Shown here: piece by piece, positions 24,358 to 32,040 of the stretch
Layout of the letters: each line of letters begins with the position of its first letter
How positions within the stretch are numbered: the stretch's first letter is position 1
Origin: Hyphomicrobiales bacterium
GTDB taxonomy: Bacteria; Pseudomonadota; Alphaproteobacteria; Rhizobiales; Beijerinckiaceae
Length of the DNA stretch: 64,000 bases
Assembly: GCA_900466745.1 (NCBI GenBank)
Contig: UBNE01000005.1
Span: 1 to 64,000, forward strand
Direction of reading: 5' to 3'
The notes under the pieces: generated by a model
What the model was told of the DNA's origin: nothing
Database searches by the model: none
Seen by the model: the letters and a program-made list of their open reading frames with translations, nothing else
Made by a program: the position numbers and the translations under genes

Positions 24358-25221
24358 ATGAGGCGAAGCATGATCCGAGGCAGTTATTGGTTGGCGGCAG
24401 CCGGCATGGCCGTGGCGCTGGCCGGGTGCGACAGCGTTTCCGGCATCTCCTCCCAGCCCTCCGTGGCCGTGCTCGACACCAGCGCCGGCGCCGATGCGAG
24501 CGTCAATATCGGCTCGCTGAGCGAGGTCATCAGCCGCAACCCGAACGATCCGGGCGCCTACAACACCCGCGGCGCCGCCTATGCCCGCGTCGGCCGCTAT
24601 TCGGATGCGATCAGCGACTTCACCAAGGCGGTGCAGCTCGACCCCAATCTCGCTTCCGCCTATACGAATCGCGGCCTGGCCCTGCGCCAGAGCGGGCGCA
24701 ACGACGCCGCCATGGCCGATTTCAACAAGGCCACCACCGCCAACCCGAACTACGCGCCGGCCTATGTCGCCCGCGCCAACCTGCTGCGCCAGCAGGGCAA
24801 TCTGCAGCAGGCCCTGTCCGACCTCAACACGGCGATCCGGCTCAACCCCGAATCGGCCGAGGCGTTCCATGCCCGCGGCCTCGTCTACCAGAAGGAAGGG
24901 CAGAACCAGCACGCCGTCACCGATTTCGACTCGGTGATCGACCGCAACCCCTACACCGCCCCGCCCTATATCGCCCGCGGCCAGAGCCTGAACGCGCTGG
25001 GCAAATACGATGCGGCGCTGGAGGACTTCACCGCGGCCCTCAACGTCGACAACCGCAACGCCGATGCCTGGGCCGGTCGCGGCTTCGCCCAGGAGAAGCT
25101 CGGCCAGAAATCCGAGGCCCAGCAATCCTATCAGCGCGCGCTCGGCCTCGACGGCAACAACGCCCAGGCCCGTGCCGGCCAGGCGCGGCTGGGCGGCGGC
25201 GGCGGCCTCTTCCGGAGCTGA
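24358..25221 (+). CDS. TPR-repeat lipoprotein
   Basis: The 287-residue product has a lipoprotein signal peptide (YWLAAAGMAVALAGC) with the lipobox LAGC, so it should be lipid-anchored at the cell envelope. From about residue 57 to the end there are six or so tetratricopeptide repeats (NPNDPGAYNTRGAAYARVGRY, LDPNLASAYTNRGLALRQSGR and similar). TPR lipoproteins commonly help assemble outer-membrane or secretion complexes. No partner gene is adjacent. A second in-frame ATG at 24370 has GAGG closer upstream and is an equally possible start. Its terminator is shared with the gene on the opposite strand. Confidence 0.9.
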   Translation: MRRSMIRGSYWLAAAGMAVALAGCDSVSGISSQPSVAVLDTSAGADASVNIGSLSEVISRNPNDPGAYNTRGAAYARVGRYSDAISDFTKAVQLDPNLASAYTNRGLALRQSGRNDAAMADFNKATTANPNYAPAYVARANLLRQQGNLQQALSDLNTAIRLNPESAEAFHARGLVYQKEGQNQHAVTDFDSVIDRNPYTAPPYIARGQSLNALGKYDAALEDFTAALNVDNRNADAWAGRGFAQEKLGQKSEAQQSYQRALGLDGNNAQARAGQARLGGGGGLFRS

Positions 25222-25243
25222 AGGCCCGGGATACCGGAGCGAC

Positions 25244-25279
25244 CATGAAAAAGGCCGGCGCGAACCGGCCTTTTTCATG
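25244..25279. terminator. Bidirectional terminator with 15-bp perfect arms
   Basis: CATGAAAAAGGCCGG (25244-25258) and CCGGCCTTTTTCATG (25265-25279) are exact inverses around CGCGAA. The built-in A and T runs give a U-tract on either strand. It separates the convergent TPR lipoprotein and coxIV genes. Confidence 0.95.
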
Positions 25280-25330
25280 TCTTGCCACGTCCCTCCCGGA
25301 ACCGGAGGGCGGATGTCGCCGGGGACGGAT

Positions 25331-25615
25331 TCAGTAGAGCAGCAGCGCCAGCAGCATCAGCACCAGGACGGCGACCGGAGCGCGCCAGGAAATCTTGTCC
25401 GAGGCGATGCCGACGCCGGCGGAGATCACGGCGAGAAGCGTGCCGACCAGCGCCGTGCCCCAGGCATGCTTGACGCCGCCGACCGCGAGGGCCGCCACGA
25501 TCGCCAGGCTGACCGAGGTGGCGACCTCGGCGATGTGCACGAAGCCGGTATAGGTCCGCTCATGCTCGGAATAGTCCATCGAGGGGACATCGGCGTGATG
25601 GGCGTGATCGGCCAT
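25331..25615 (-). CDS. aa3-type cytochrome c oxidase subunit IV-like protein
   Basis: The 94-residue product contains MDYSEHERTYTGFVHIAEVATSVSLAIVAALA, the hallmark of the bacterial aa3 oxidase subunit IV family, after a His-rich start (MADHAHHADVPS). The usual family member is shorter with a single membrane helix. Here the helix at about residues 33-50 is followed by two more hydrophobic stretches (GTALVGTLLAVISAGVG and APVAVLVLMLLALLLY), giving three possible spans. No other cox gene is near. The ATG at 25615 gives the conserved N-terminus. Confidence 0.85.
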   Translation of the reverse strand: MADHAHHADVPSMDYSEHERTYTGFVHIAEVATSVSLAIVAALAVGGVKHAWGTALVGTLLAVISAGVGIASDKISWRAPVAVLVLMLLALLLY

Positions 25616-25908
25616 GGTCTCATCCTGACAAGAAACGGTTTCCAAAGAGCCGTGTAGCGCAGGCGCGCGAGGTCGGCAACGGAGAGCCGCGGCCGGTGCC
25701 CGTCCCACCACGGCTGCACCCCGGCCATGACCCCCGCAGTGTTGAAACCGGCCCTCGCGCGGTCTACCCGTCATCGCCACCGGGGCCTGCTCCATGCTGC
25801 CGATGCATGGCGACGCCCGACATCGAAAGCTCAGCTTGGCGGGCCGCGGCGGCGAGGAACGAGCCTCGCCGCTCCTGGGGTTGCCCCACCCGCCTCCAGG
25901 ACAAGATC

Positions 25909-27336
25909 ATGACAGTCGCAGACCTCCAGAAGCCCCCGGCCGCCGCGGCGCGCGCCGGCAAGGACAAGAAGCCGACCAGCCCCTATGTGCTGCTGTTCTG
26001 CATTCTCGTCGTCGCCGCCCTCGCCACCTGGATCATCCCCGCCGGCGAATTCCAGCGCGTGATGAAGGACGGGGTGAGCTTCGTCGTGCCCGGCAGCCTC
26101 CATGCCGTGCCGCAGCAGGGCGTGCTGCCCGGCCGCATCTTCACCGCGATCGCGACCGGCGTCGTCAATTCGGCCTCGATCATCTTCCTGATCCTGTTCA
26201 CCGGCGGCACGCTCGCCGTGCTGGAGAAGACCGGCACGGTCGCCGGCGCCCTGCACCGGCTGAGCGGCGCCTCGCGCTCGGGCGACCTGACGGTGATCGT
26301 CATCGTCTGCGCCATCTTCTCGCTGCTCGGCACGCTCGGCATCGTCGCCAATTCGGTCGTGGCCTTCGTGCCGCTCGGCCTGCTGATCGCGAGCTCGATG
26401 AACCTGCCGGTCGAGTTCGGCGTCGGGCTGATCTATCTCGGCGCCTATTCCGGCTTCAATTCGGCGGTGCTGAGCCCGCTGACCACCGGCCTGTCGCAGC
26501 GCCTCGCCGAATTGCCGCTGTTCTCCGGCATGGAGCTGCGCGCCGTGGTCGGCATCGCCTTCCTGCTGGCGACGATCGCCTTCCTCGCCCTCTATGCCCG
26601 GCGCTGCCGCGCCCGCAACATCGGCGCGACCATGACCGAGGCGCAGCGCGCCGTCTCCGACAAGGCGGCCGCCTCGCAGGCGGCGATGTCCGGCGCGCAA
26701 TGGCTGGCGCTCGGCCTCGCCGCGGTCTCGCTGGTCGTCTTCATCATCGGCACGCTGCGCTGGAAATGGGGCGAGCCGGAAATGACCGCGATGTTCCTGA
26801 TCATCGCCATCGGCGGCGGGCTGATCTGCCGGATGGGCCCGAGCGCGATCGCCGACGAGTTCCTGCGCGGCAGCGGCAAGCTGGTGCCGGGCGCCTTCAT
26901 CGTCGGCCTCGCCCGCGCCATCTCGATCGTGCTCGCCGACGGCAAGATCCTCGACCCGATCGTCAACGCGCTGTCGAGCCTGCTCGAGCCGCTCTCGCCG
27001 ATGGTCGCGGCGATCGGCATGTTCGTCAGCGCCGCGGCGATGCATGTCGCGATTTCCTCGGGCTCGGGCGAATCGGCGGCGCTGATCCCGATCTTCGCGC
27101 CGCTCGGCGACGCGCTGCATCTCACCCGTCAGGTCACGGTCCAGTCGGTGCTGCTCGGCGAGGGCATCATGAACTGCATCAACCCGACCTCGGGCGTGCT
27201 GATGGCCGTGCTCGCCACCTCCGGCATCGCCTATGGCCGCTGGGTGCGTTTCGTCCTGCCGCTGGTCGGCGTCTGGTTTGTGATCTCGGTGGTCTCGCTG
27301 ATCGTCGGCGTCTGGATCCACTGGGGCCCGCTCTGA
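25909..27336 (+). CDS. YfcC family transporter (C4-dicarboxylate anaerobic carrier-like)
   Basis: A 475-residue membrane protein with about 12 hydrophobic segments. It matches the YfcC/ArcD-like family within the DcuC-type superfamily: SPYVLLFCILVVAALATWIIPAGEFQR near the N-terminus, GLIYLGAYSGFNSAVLSPLTTGLSQRLAELP near residue 170, LARAISIVLADGKILDPIVNALSSLLEPL near 336, and SGSGESAALIPIFAPLGDALHLTRQ near 384. Substrates in this family include basic amino acids and dicarboxylates; it cannot be chosen here. The ATG at 25909 is used because the upstream open frame lacks similarity. A repeat element lies after the stop. Confidence 0.88.
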   Translation: MTVADLQKPPAAAARAGKDKKPTSPYVLLFCILVVAALATWIIPAGEFQRVMKDGVSFVVPGSLHAVPQQGVLPGRIFTAIATGVVNSASIIFLILFTGGTLAVLEKTGTVAGALHRLSGASRSGDLTVIVIVCAIFSLLGTLGIVANSVVAFVPLGLLIASSMNLPVEFGVGLIYLGAYSGFNSAVLSPLTTGLSQRLAELPLFSGMELRAVVGIAFLLATIAFLALYARRCRARNIGATMTEAQRAVSDKAAASQAAMSGAQWLALGLAAVSLVVFIIGTLRWKWGEPEMTAMFLIIAIGGGLICRMGPSAIADEFLRGSGKLVPGAFIVGLARAISIVLADGKILDPIVNALSSLLEPLSPMVAAIGMFVSAAAMHVAISSGSGESAALIPIFAPLGDALHLTRQVTVQSVLLGEGIMNCINPTSGVLMAVLATSGIAYGRWVRFVLPLVGVWFVISVVSLIVGVWIHWGPL

Positions 27337-27637
27337 AGAGCTGCGATGGGCGTTGCCGCTGCCAAGCCATCTCATCGAGATGGTTGAGCATCACGCAGCG
27401 ATGAGCCCCGAATCCTCGATTGTGCAGACGGCGCGGGGAACCCCTCTCCTGTAAGGAGAGGGGCAGGGGTGAGGTGTCGGCCCTTCGACCAGTAAGCGCA
27501 ACCTCACAGCGGCCGCGGTCAGGTCACGGGCACAGCGTCGAACGGCCGACCCCTCACCCTGCCCTCTCCCTACGGGAGAGGGTTCCCCGCGCTGGCTGGA
27601 TCATTGTCGCATTCATGGGCGCCAGTCCGGCAGCCGG
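27337..27637. other. Gap between convergent genes, filled by a repeat element
   Basis: This 301-base gap between the YfcC and ABC1 kinase genes holds the family D repeat (27432-27591) and little else. A short hairpin-prone stretch (CATCTCATCGAGATGG) is at 27367-27382. I see no RNA gene or reading frame of note. Confidence 0.6.
27432..27591. repeat. Palindromic intergenic element, family D, copy 1
   Basis: The left half begins CGCGGGGAACCCCTCTCC, then AAGGAGAGGGGCAGGGGTGAGG. The right half reads CCCCTCACCCTGCCCTCTCC and ends GGGAGAGGGTTCCCCGCG. The halves are imperfect inverses about 160 bases long. The matching copy is at 33693-33852. Similar CCCCTCACCC elements are common in Rhizobiales intergenic DNA. 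Confidence 0.9.
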
Positions 27638-28999
27638 TCAGAGCCCCGCCTTCGCCAGCGCCTTCGCCTGCCGCTCTGCCACGCCTTCCACCGAAAACCC
27701 CTCGATCTCCGCCTCGAACAGCCGGTGGAAGTTCAATTCGGCGTCGAGATGCAGGAAGACGCCGCCGAGTCCGATCGCGGCGCGGTCCATGAAGACGAAT
27801 TCGCGCGGCACCGTCACCGGCCCGCGCTTCTTCAGCGCCTGATGCACCTGGAAGGCCTGCTTGCGGCCGTATTCGGCGGGGCTGACATCCTCGGCGATGC
27901 GCCTGACGCGATCTTCCAGCAGCGGCCCGTAGATGAAGCGCGCCCAGATGTTGAGCGTGTCGACCAGATCCTTGCTCAGCCCCTTGAAGCCCCAGGTCTC
28001 GTAGGCGTGGACGACGCGGGCCTCGTCGCCCTGCTGCAGGCCGCGATAGAGATCGACCACGCCCTCGACGAAGCTCGGCGGGAAGATGCGGATGCAGCCA
28101 TAGTCGAGCAGGTTGATGCCTTGCGGCTCGCCGTCGACCGGGAACACCGTGTAGTTCCCGAGATGCGGGTCGCCATGGATGACGCCGTGATGGCTGAAGG
28201 GCCGCCACCAGGCCCTGAACATCGCGGTCGAGATGCGGTCGCGCGCCGCCTGCCCGTCCTGCTTGTGCGACAAGATCGGGCTGCCGTCGAGCCAGTGCAT
28301 GCTGAGCAGCCGCCTGGTCGAGAGCGCAGGCTCCAGCGCCGGCACGCGGACCTCGGGCGTCTCCGACAGGATCGCCCGGTAGAGCGCGACATGCTTGGCC
28401 TCGCGCCGATAATCCAGCTCCTCGCGGATGCGGGCGCCGATCTCCTCGACCATCTCGCTGGTGTCGATCACCGCACCCATGCGCCGGTGCAGCGAGAACA
28501 GCACTTCGAGCTGGGCGAGATCGGCCTCCACCGCCGATTCCATGTCGGGATATTGCAGCTTGCAGGCGAGCGGCACGCCGGCGAGCGTCGTCGCCCGGTG
28601 CACCTGCCCGAGCGAGGCCGCGGCCGCCGGCCGGAGGTCGAATTCGCCGAAGCGCTCGCGCCAGCCGGCGCCGAGCTCGGCCATCATCCGCCGCTTGACG
28701 AAGGCCGCGCCCATCGGCGGCGCCTGCGACTGCAGCTTCTGCAATTCGGCGGCGTATTCCGGCGGCACCACATCGGGAATGGTGGCGACGAGCTGCGCCA
28801 CCTTCATGATCGGCCCCTTCAGCCCGCCCAGGGCCTTCGCCAGCGCCTCGGCATTGGAGGCGTCGCGCCCCTCCATGCCGAAGAGCCGGGCGCCCGCCAT
28901 CCGCGCCGCCACCCCGCCGACATTCGCGCCGACACGGGCATAGCGCGCCGCCCGGGCGGAGAATCGGTTGGCTTCGCTATCGCGTTCGGACATGCCCAT
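27638..28999 (-). CDS. ABC1/UbiB family atypical kinase-like protein
   Basis: The 453-residue product belongs to the ABC1 (AarF/UbiB/ADCK) family, whose members support ubiquinone synthesis by ATPase action. Visible features are the KxGQ-like helix region LGGLKGPIMKVAQLVATIPDVVPPEYAAELQKLQSQ, the Ala-rich loop AAASLGQVHRA, the catalytic-loop equivalent HGDPHLGNY near residue 283, and the metal-binding LLDYGCIR. The KxGQ motif appears as KVAQ. The start is MGMSERD at 28999 or the second Met at 28993. It follows peptidase T by 78 bases on the same strand, so the link to that operon is uncertain. Confidence 0.9.
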   Translation of the reverse strand: MGMSERDSEANRFSARAARYARVGANVGGVAARMAGARLFGMEGRDASNAEALAKALGGLKGPIMKVAQLVATIPDVVPPEYAAELQKLQSQAPPMGAAFVKRRMMAELGAGWRERFGEFDLRPAAAASLGQVHRATTLAGVPLACKLQYPDMESAVEADLAQLEVLFSLHRRMGAVIDTSEMVEEIGARIREELDYRREAKHVALYRAILSETPEVRVPALEPALSTRRLLSMHWLDGSPILSHKQDGQAARDRISTAMFRAWWRPFSHHGVIHGDPHLGNYTVFPVDGEPQGINLLDYGCIRIFPPSFVEGVVDLYRGLQQGDEARVVHAYETWGFKGLSKDLVDTLNIWARFIYGPLLEDRVRRIAEDVSPAEYGRKQAFQVHQALKKRGPVTVPREFVFMDRAAIGLGGVFLHLDAELNFHRLFEAEIEGFSVEGVAERQAKALAKAGL

Positions 29000-29077
29000 G
29001 GCGCTTTCGCTGTTCCCGTCCCGACCATGTAGGCAGCGGCACCCCCGCCGCCAATGCGGCAAGCGGCCCGCGGCCGC

Positions 29078-30316
29078 TCACGCCGCGCCGCCGCCCTGCC
29101 CCGCGAGCAGGCAGATCCGCCGGGCCACCTCGTAGGACGCCTCGAAGGCCGGCACCGGCAGGAACTCGAAGCGCGAGTGGAAGTTCAGTCCGCCGGTGAA
29201 AAAGTTCGGCGTCGGCAGGCCGCGCGCCGAGAGCGCCGCCCCGTCCGTGCCGCCGCGCATCGGCAGGATGTTCGGGGCGATCTGCAACTGCTTCAGCGCC
29301 GTCAGCAGCAGCTCGACCGGGCGGCGGTCGTCGCCGAGGCTGTCGCTGATGTTGCCATAGGTGTCGCTGACCGTCGCCGTCACCGTCCCGGTCGGATAGC
29401 GGCGGGCGATCTGCGCGGCGACATCCGCGATCCGCTGCTTGCGGGCGGCGAAGGAGGCCTTGTCGAAATCGCGGATATTGGCCTTGAGCACCGCCTGCGC
29501 CGCATTCGCGCGCATGTCGGTGAACCAGACATAGCCCTCGCGGCCTTCGGTGTTCTCCGGCGTCTCGGCCCGGTCGAAGGCGGCGATGAAGTCCTGCGCC
29601 ATCAGCAGCGGGTTGACCAGCACGCCCTTGGCCGAGATCGGATGGGCGGTGACGCCGGTGAAGACGATCTCGGCGCCGGCGGCGTTGAAGTTCTCGTAGA
29701 CGACCTCGCCGACCGCGCAGCCGTCGATGGTATAGGCGAAATCGCAGGGGAAGCGCGCCAGATCGAGCGCCTTGGCGCCGCGCAGGCCGATCTCCTCGTC
29801 CGGCACGAAGGCGGCATGGATGTCGCCATGTCCGTCCTCGTCCCGGAGCCGCCCGAGCAGCGTCATCAGGATCGCGACCGCCGCCTTGTTGTCGGCGCCG
29901 AGCACGCTGGTGCCGTCGCTGAAGACGATGTCGTGCCCCTTCCAGGGCAGGATCTCCGGATGCTCGGCGACCCGCAGCCAGATCCCTTGCTCCGCGTTCA
30001 GGCAGAGATCCTCGCCCGCGAAGCGCAACAATTGCGGCTTGACGACCGGCGACAGGCCGACATCGACCGTGTCGAGATGGGCGATGAAGCCGATGCGCGG
30101 CGCATCGGGCCGGGCGCCGCGCTTGACCGCCGTGACCGTGGCATGCTCGTCGACGACGACATCATCGAGCCCGAGCCCGCGCAGCTCCTGCGCGAGCAGC
30201 TCCGCCAGCCGCTGCTGGCCCGGCGTGCTCGGCAGCGTCGTGGCCGCGGCGTCGCTCTGGCTCTCGACCGCGACATAGCGGAAGAACCGCTCCAGCAACT
30301 CGTCTCTCAGGCTCAT
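29078..30316 (-). CDS. pepT: Peptidase T (tripeptide aminopeptidase)
   Basis: The 412-residue M20B metallopeptidase removes the N-terminal residue of tripeptides in the cytosol. Zinc-site motifs are HLDTVD near residue 78, SVLGADNKAAVA near 143, PDEEIGLRGA near 175 and CDFAYTIDG near 190, with the closing GGTDGAALSARGLPTPNFFTGGLNFHS. The start ATG at 30316 gives the family N-terminus. It lies 20 bases after the stop of the beta-keto-acid cleavage gene, in the operon that begins with a toxin-antitoxin pair. Confidence 0.95.
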   Translation of the reverse strand: MSLRDELLERFFRYVAVESQSDAAATTLPSTPGQQRLAELLAQELRGLGLDDVVVDEHATVTAVKRGARPDAPRIGFIAHLDTVDVGLSPVVKPQLLRFAGEDLCLNAEQGIWLRVAEHPEILPWKGHDIVFSDGTSVLGADNKAAVAILMTLLGRLRDEDGHGDIHAAFVPDEEIGLRGAKALDLARFPCDFAYTIDGCAVGEVVYENFNAAGAEIVFTGVTAHPISAKGVLVNPLLMAQDFIAAFDRAETPENTEGREGYVWFTDMRANAAQAVLKANIRDFDKASFAARKQRIADVAAQIARRYPTGTVTATVSDTYGNISDSLGDDRRPVELLLTALKQLQIAPNILPMRGGTDGAALSARGLPTPNFFTGGLNFHSRFEFLPVPAFEASYEVARRICLLAGQGGGAA

Positions 30317-30336
30317 CGAACGCAAATCCTCGATTC

Positions 30337-31224
30337 TCAGGCGCCGCCCATCCGGGCGAGGCTGCTTCGTACTTCGTCGACGCGCGCCGCGCGACCGCCG
30401 GCGGCCTCGACCCGGCGCAGCGTCTGCGCGATCAGTTGCGCGTTGGTCTTCTCGCAGCCGAAGGGCGCATCCTCCAGCCCGCCGCGGACATGGACGCCCC
30501 GCGCCACCGCCGGGCCGATCAGGTCGGCCAGATCGACCCCGAGCCCGGCGATCATCGCCGGCGCGCCGGGCGCGGCTTCCGCCAGCAGCTTCAGATGCGC
30601 GTCGAGCGCCCATTCGCGCGGCGGAAAGCCCCAGGCGAAGGCGTCGGAGAACATCAACCGGTAGATCGGCATCGGCAGGCCCGGATAGGCCCTGGCCAGC
30701 GCAGCGCCGAGCCGGGTGAAGCCGGGCTCGTAGATCGCATAGCTCGGATGCACCTTGTGGCGCTGCGCCACCGCCATCCCCTCGCGGATATGCTCGCCCG
30801 GATTCTGGTAGATGAAGCCGGCCTCTCCCTGCGGGATGCCGTCAAAGCTCGTCCAGTTGCAGGAGCCGGGGTCGAGCACGCCCCATTCGACGAGCCCGCG
30901 CTTCGCCAGCTCCTCCAGATGGGTGTAGCGGCCGGACTCATGCATGTCGCCGGCATAGCCGGAGCCGAGGATCGGGATCGTCGGATAGACGATGGCGTCG
31001 ACCCTGGCGCGGATGCCCTCGATCGCCTGCGCATAGAGCTCCCAGTCGTCGCGCTGGCGCCCGGTCGCGACGTCGTAGACATGCAGGTGCACGATCGCGG
31101 CCCCCGCCTCCACGGCGGCGATGCCGTCCGCGACGATGTCGGGAATGGCGATCGGGATGCCCGGCTGGCGTTCCTTGCCCCAGGGACCGTTGATCGCGGC
31201 CTCGATCCAGATCGGCTCGGTCAT
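30337..31224 (-). CDS. Beta-keto-acid cleavage enzyme (BKACE) family protein
   Basis: The 295-residue TIM-barrel protein belongs to the BKACE/DUF849 family, founded by the lysine-fermentation enzyme Kce, which condenses a beta-keto acid with acetyl-CoA and cleaves it. The N-terminus shows WIEAAINGPWGKERQPGIP and the zinc motif IVHLHVYD near residue 43. Kce has HLHVRD, so Tyr replaces the Arg after the two His. LGVDLADLIGPAVARGVHVRGGLED near 230 is the C-terminal site. The substrate is unknown. The start overlaps the stop of the Doc gene (ATGA), so the enzyme is translationally coupled to the toxin. Confidence 0.88.
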   Translation of the reverse strand: MTEPIWIEAAINGPWGKERQPGIPIAIPDIVADGIAAVEAGAAIVHLHVYDVATGRQRDDWELYAQAIEGIRARVDAIVYPTIPILGSGYAGDMHESGRYTHLEELAKRGLVEWGVLDPGSCNWTSFDGIPQGEAGFIYQNPGEHIREGMAVAQRHKVHPSYAIYEPGFTRLGAALARAYPGLPMPIYRLMFSDAFAWGFPPREWALDAHLKLLAEAAPGAPAMIAGLGVDLADLIGPAVARGVHVRGGLEDAPFGCEKTNAQLIAQTLRRVEAAGGRAARVDEVRSSLARMGGA

Positions 31225-31616
31225 GCAGGCATATCCTTCGGCCAGTTGTCGCGGATCCAGCGCGTCAGCCCGTCCTCGTCGACCTCGCCCGCCGCGAGCG
31301 CGAGGATCGCGGCGGCGGCATCGGCCTCCGGCACGATGAAGTCGACGCCGTTGATGTAGAGGAAGGTGTAGAGCGCGAGCAGCTCGGTTCGCTTGTTGCC
31401 GTCGATGAAGGGATGGTTTTTCGCCAACCCGAATGCGTAGGCAGCGGCGAGCTCGGGCAGCCCGGCGTTGTCATAGGACCATTTGTTGATCGGTCGTTCG
31501 AGCGCCGAGACGAGCATGCCTTCATCGCGCAATCCTGCTCCCCCGCCATGAATGGCGAGCTGCTCGTCGTGAATCGCGATGATGATCTCGTCCGACAGCC
31601 AATTTGGCTCGATCAC
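31221..31616 (-). CDS. doc: Doc-like (death-on-curing) Fic-domain toxin
   Basis: The 131-residue product has the Fic core motif HPFIDGNKRTELLALYTFLYING (residues about 68-90) and the Doc-type N-terminus (IIAIHDEQLAIHGGGAGLRDEGMLVSALERP). Doc toxins phosphorylate elongation factor Tu and stop translation; the DGN form of the loop is closer to classical Fic than phage P1 Doc (DAN), so AMP transfer is also possible. The partner antitoxin gene overlaps upstream (ATGA), and the downstream BKACE gene overlaps as well. Confidence 0.92.
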   Translation of the reverse strand: MIEPNWLSDEIIIAIHDEQLAIHGGGAGLRDEGMLVSALERPINKWSYDNAGLPELAAAYAFGLAKNHPFIDGNKRTELLALYTFLYINGVDFIVPEADAAAAILALAAGEVDEDGLTRWIRDNWPKDMPA

Positions 31617-31885
31617 TTCGCGAGTTCCGCCAGGGCGTTATGATAGATTTTCATCCCGCGCCGCGCGGCTTCCATCGCCTTGTCGAAATCCGGCTTCTGC
31701 TTGACGAAGCGAAAGCCGCCGCCGGCCTGCTCGACCAGATGGACCTTATCGCCCTCGGAGAGCTTGAGCTGCGCGAGGACGTCCCGCGGCAGGATCAGCC
31801 CAAGCGAGTTGCCGATCTTCCGGATCTGCAGCACCTTGGCATTCTCGCTGCCACGCTCGGTCGCAGGAGGGTTCTGCTTGTTCAT
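31613..31885 (-). CDS. AbrB/MazE-type antitoxin
   Basis: The 90-residue product has a swapped-hairpin AbrB/SpoVT DNA-binding domain (VLQIRKIGNSLGLILPRDVLAQLKLSEGDKVHLVEQAGGG, about residues 18-57) and a helical tail (DFDKAMEAARRGMKIYHNALAEL) that likely wraps the toxin. The domain should bind the operon's own promoter, where GTTATA repeats are found at 31913-31957. Its stop overlaps the doc start. An AbrB-family antitoxin with a Doc toxin is a known pairing. Confidence 0.92.
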   Translation of the reverse strand: MNKQNPPATERGSENAKVLQIRKIGNSLGLILPRDVLAQLKLSEGDKVHLVEQAGGGFRFVKQKPDFDKAMEAARRGMKIYHNALAELAK

Positions 31886-31912
31886 CGCGAAATTCTTTCT
31901 GAAGGCAATGGC

Positions 31913-31957
31913 GTTATATCACGCGTATAACATACGCACGGTTATAACGAAAGTTAT
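31913..31957 (-). promoter_or_regulatory. Putative operator of the AbrB/Doc operon
   Basis: GTTATA (31913-31918) and TATAAC (31926-31931) form an inverted pair with a seven-base gap. A perfect GTTATAAC palindrome follows at 31941-31948, with another GTTAT at 31953. The AT-rich block stands out from the GC-rich surroundings and lies 28-72 bases upstream of the antitoxin start. It is a good candidate for autoregulation by the AbrB-type protein; -10-like TATAAC elements overlap it. Confidence 0.65.
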
Positions 31958-32040
31958 GCCGGGCTGAGGCCCGCCGTCGCCTTGTCAGACGCCCCCGATG
32001 GCGAATCTAGTGTCGCAAGCCTCAGCAGACGGATGACGAC

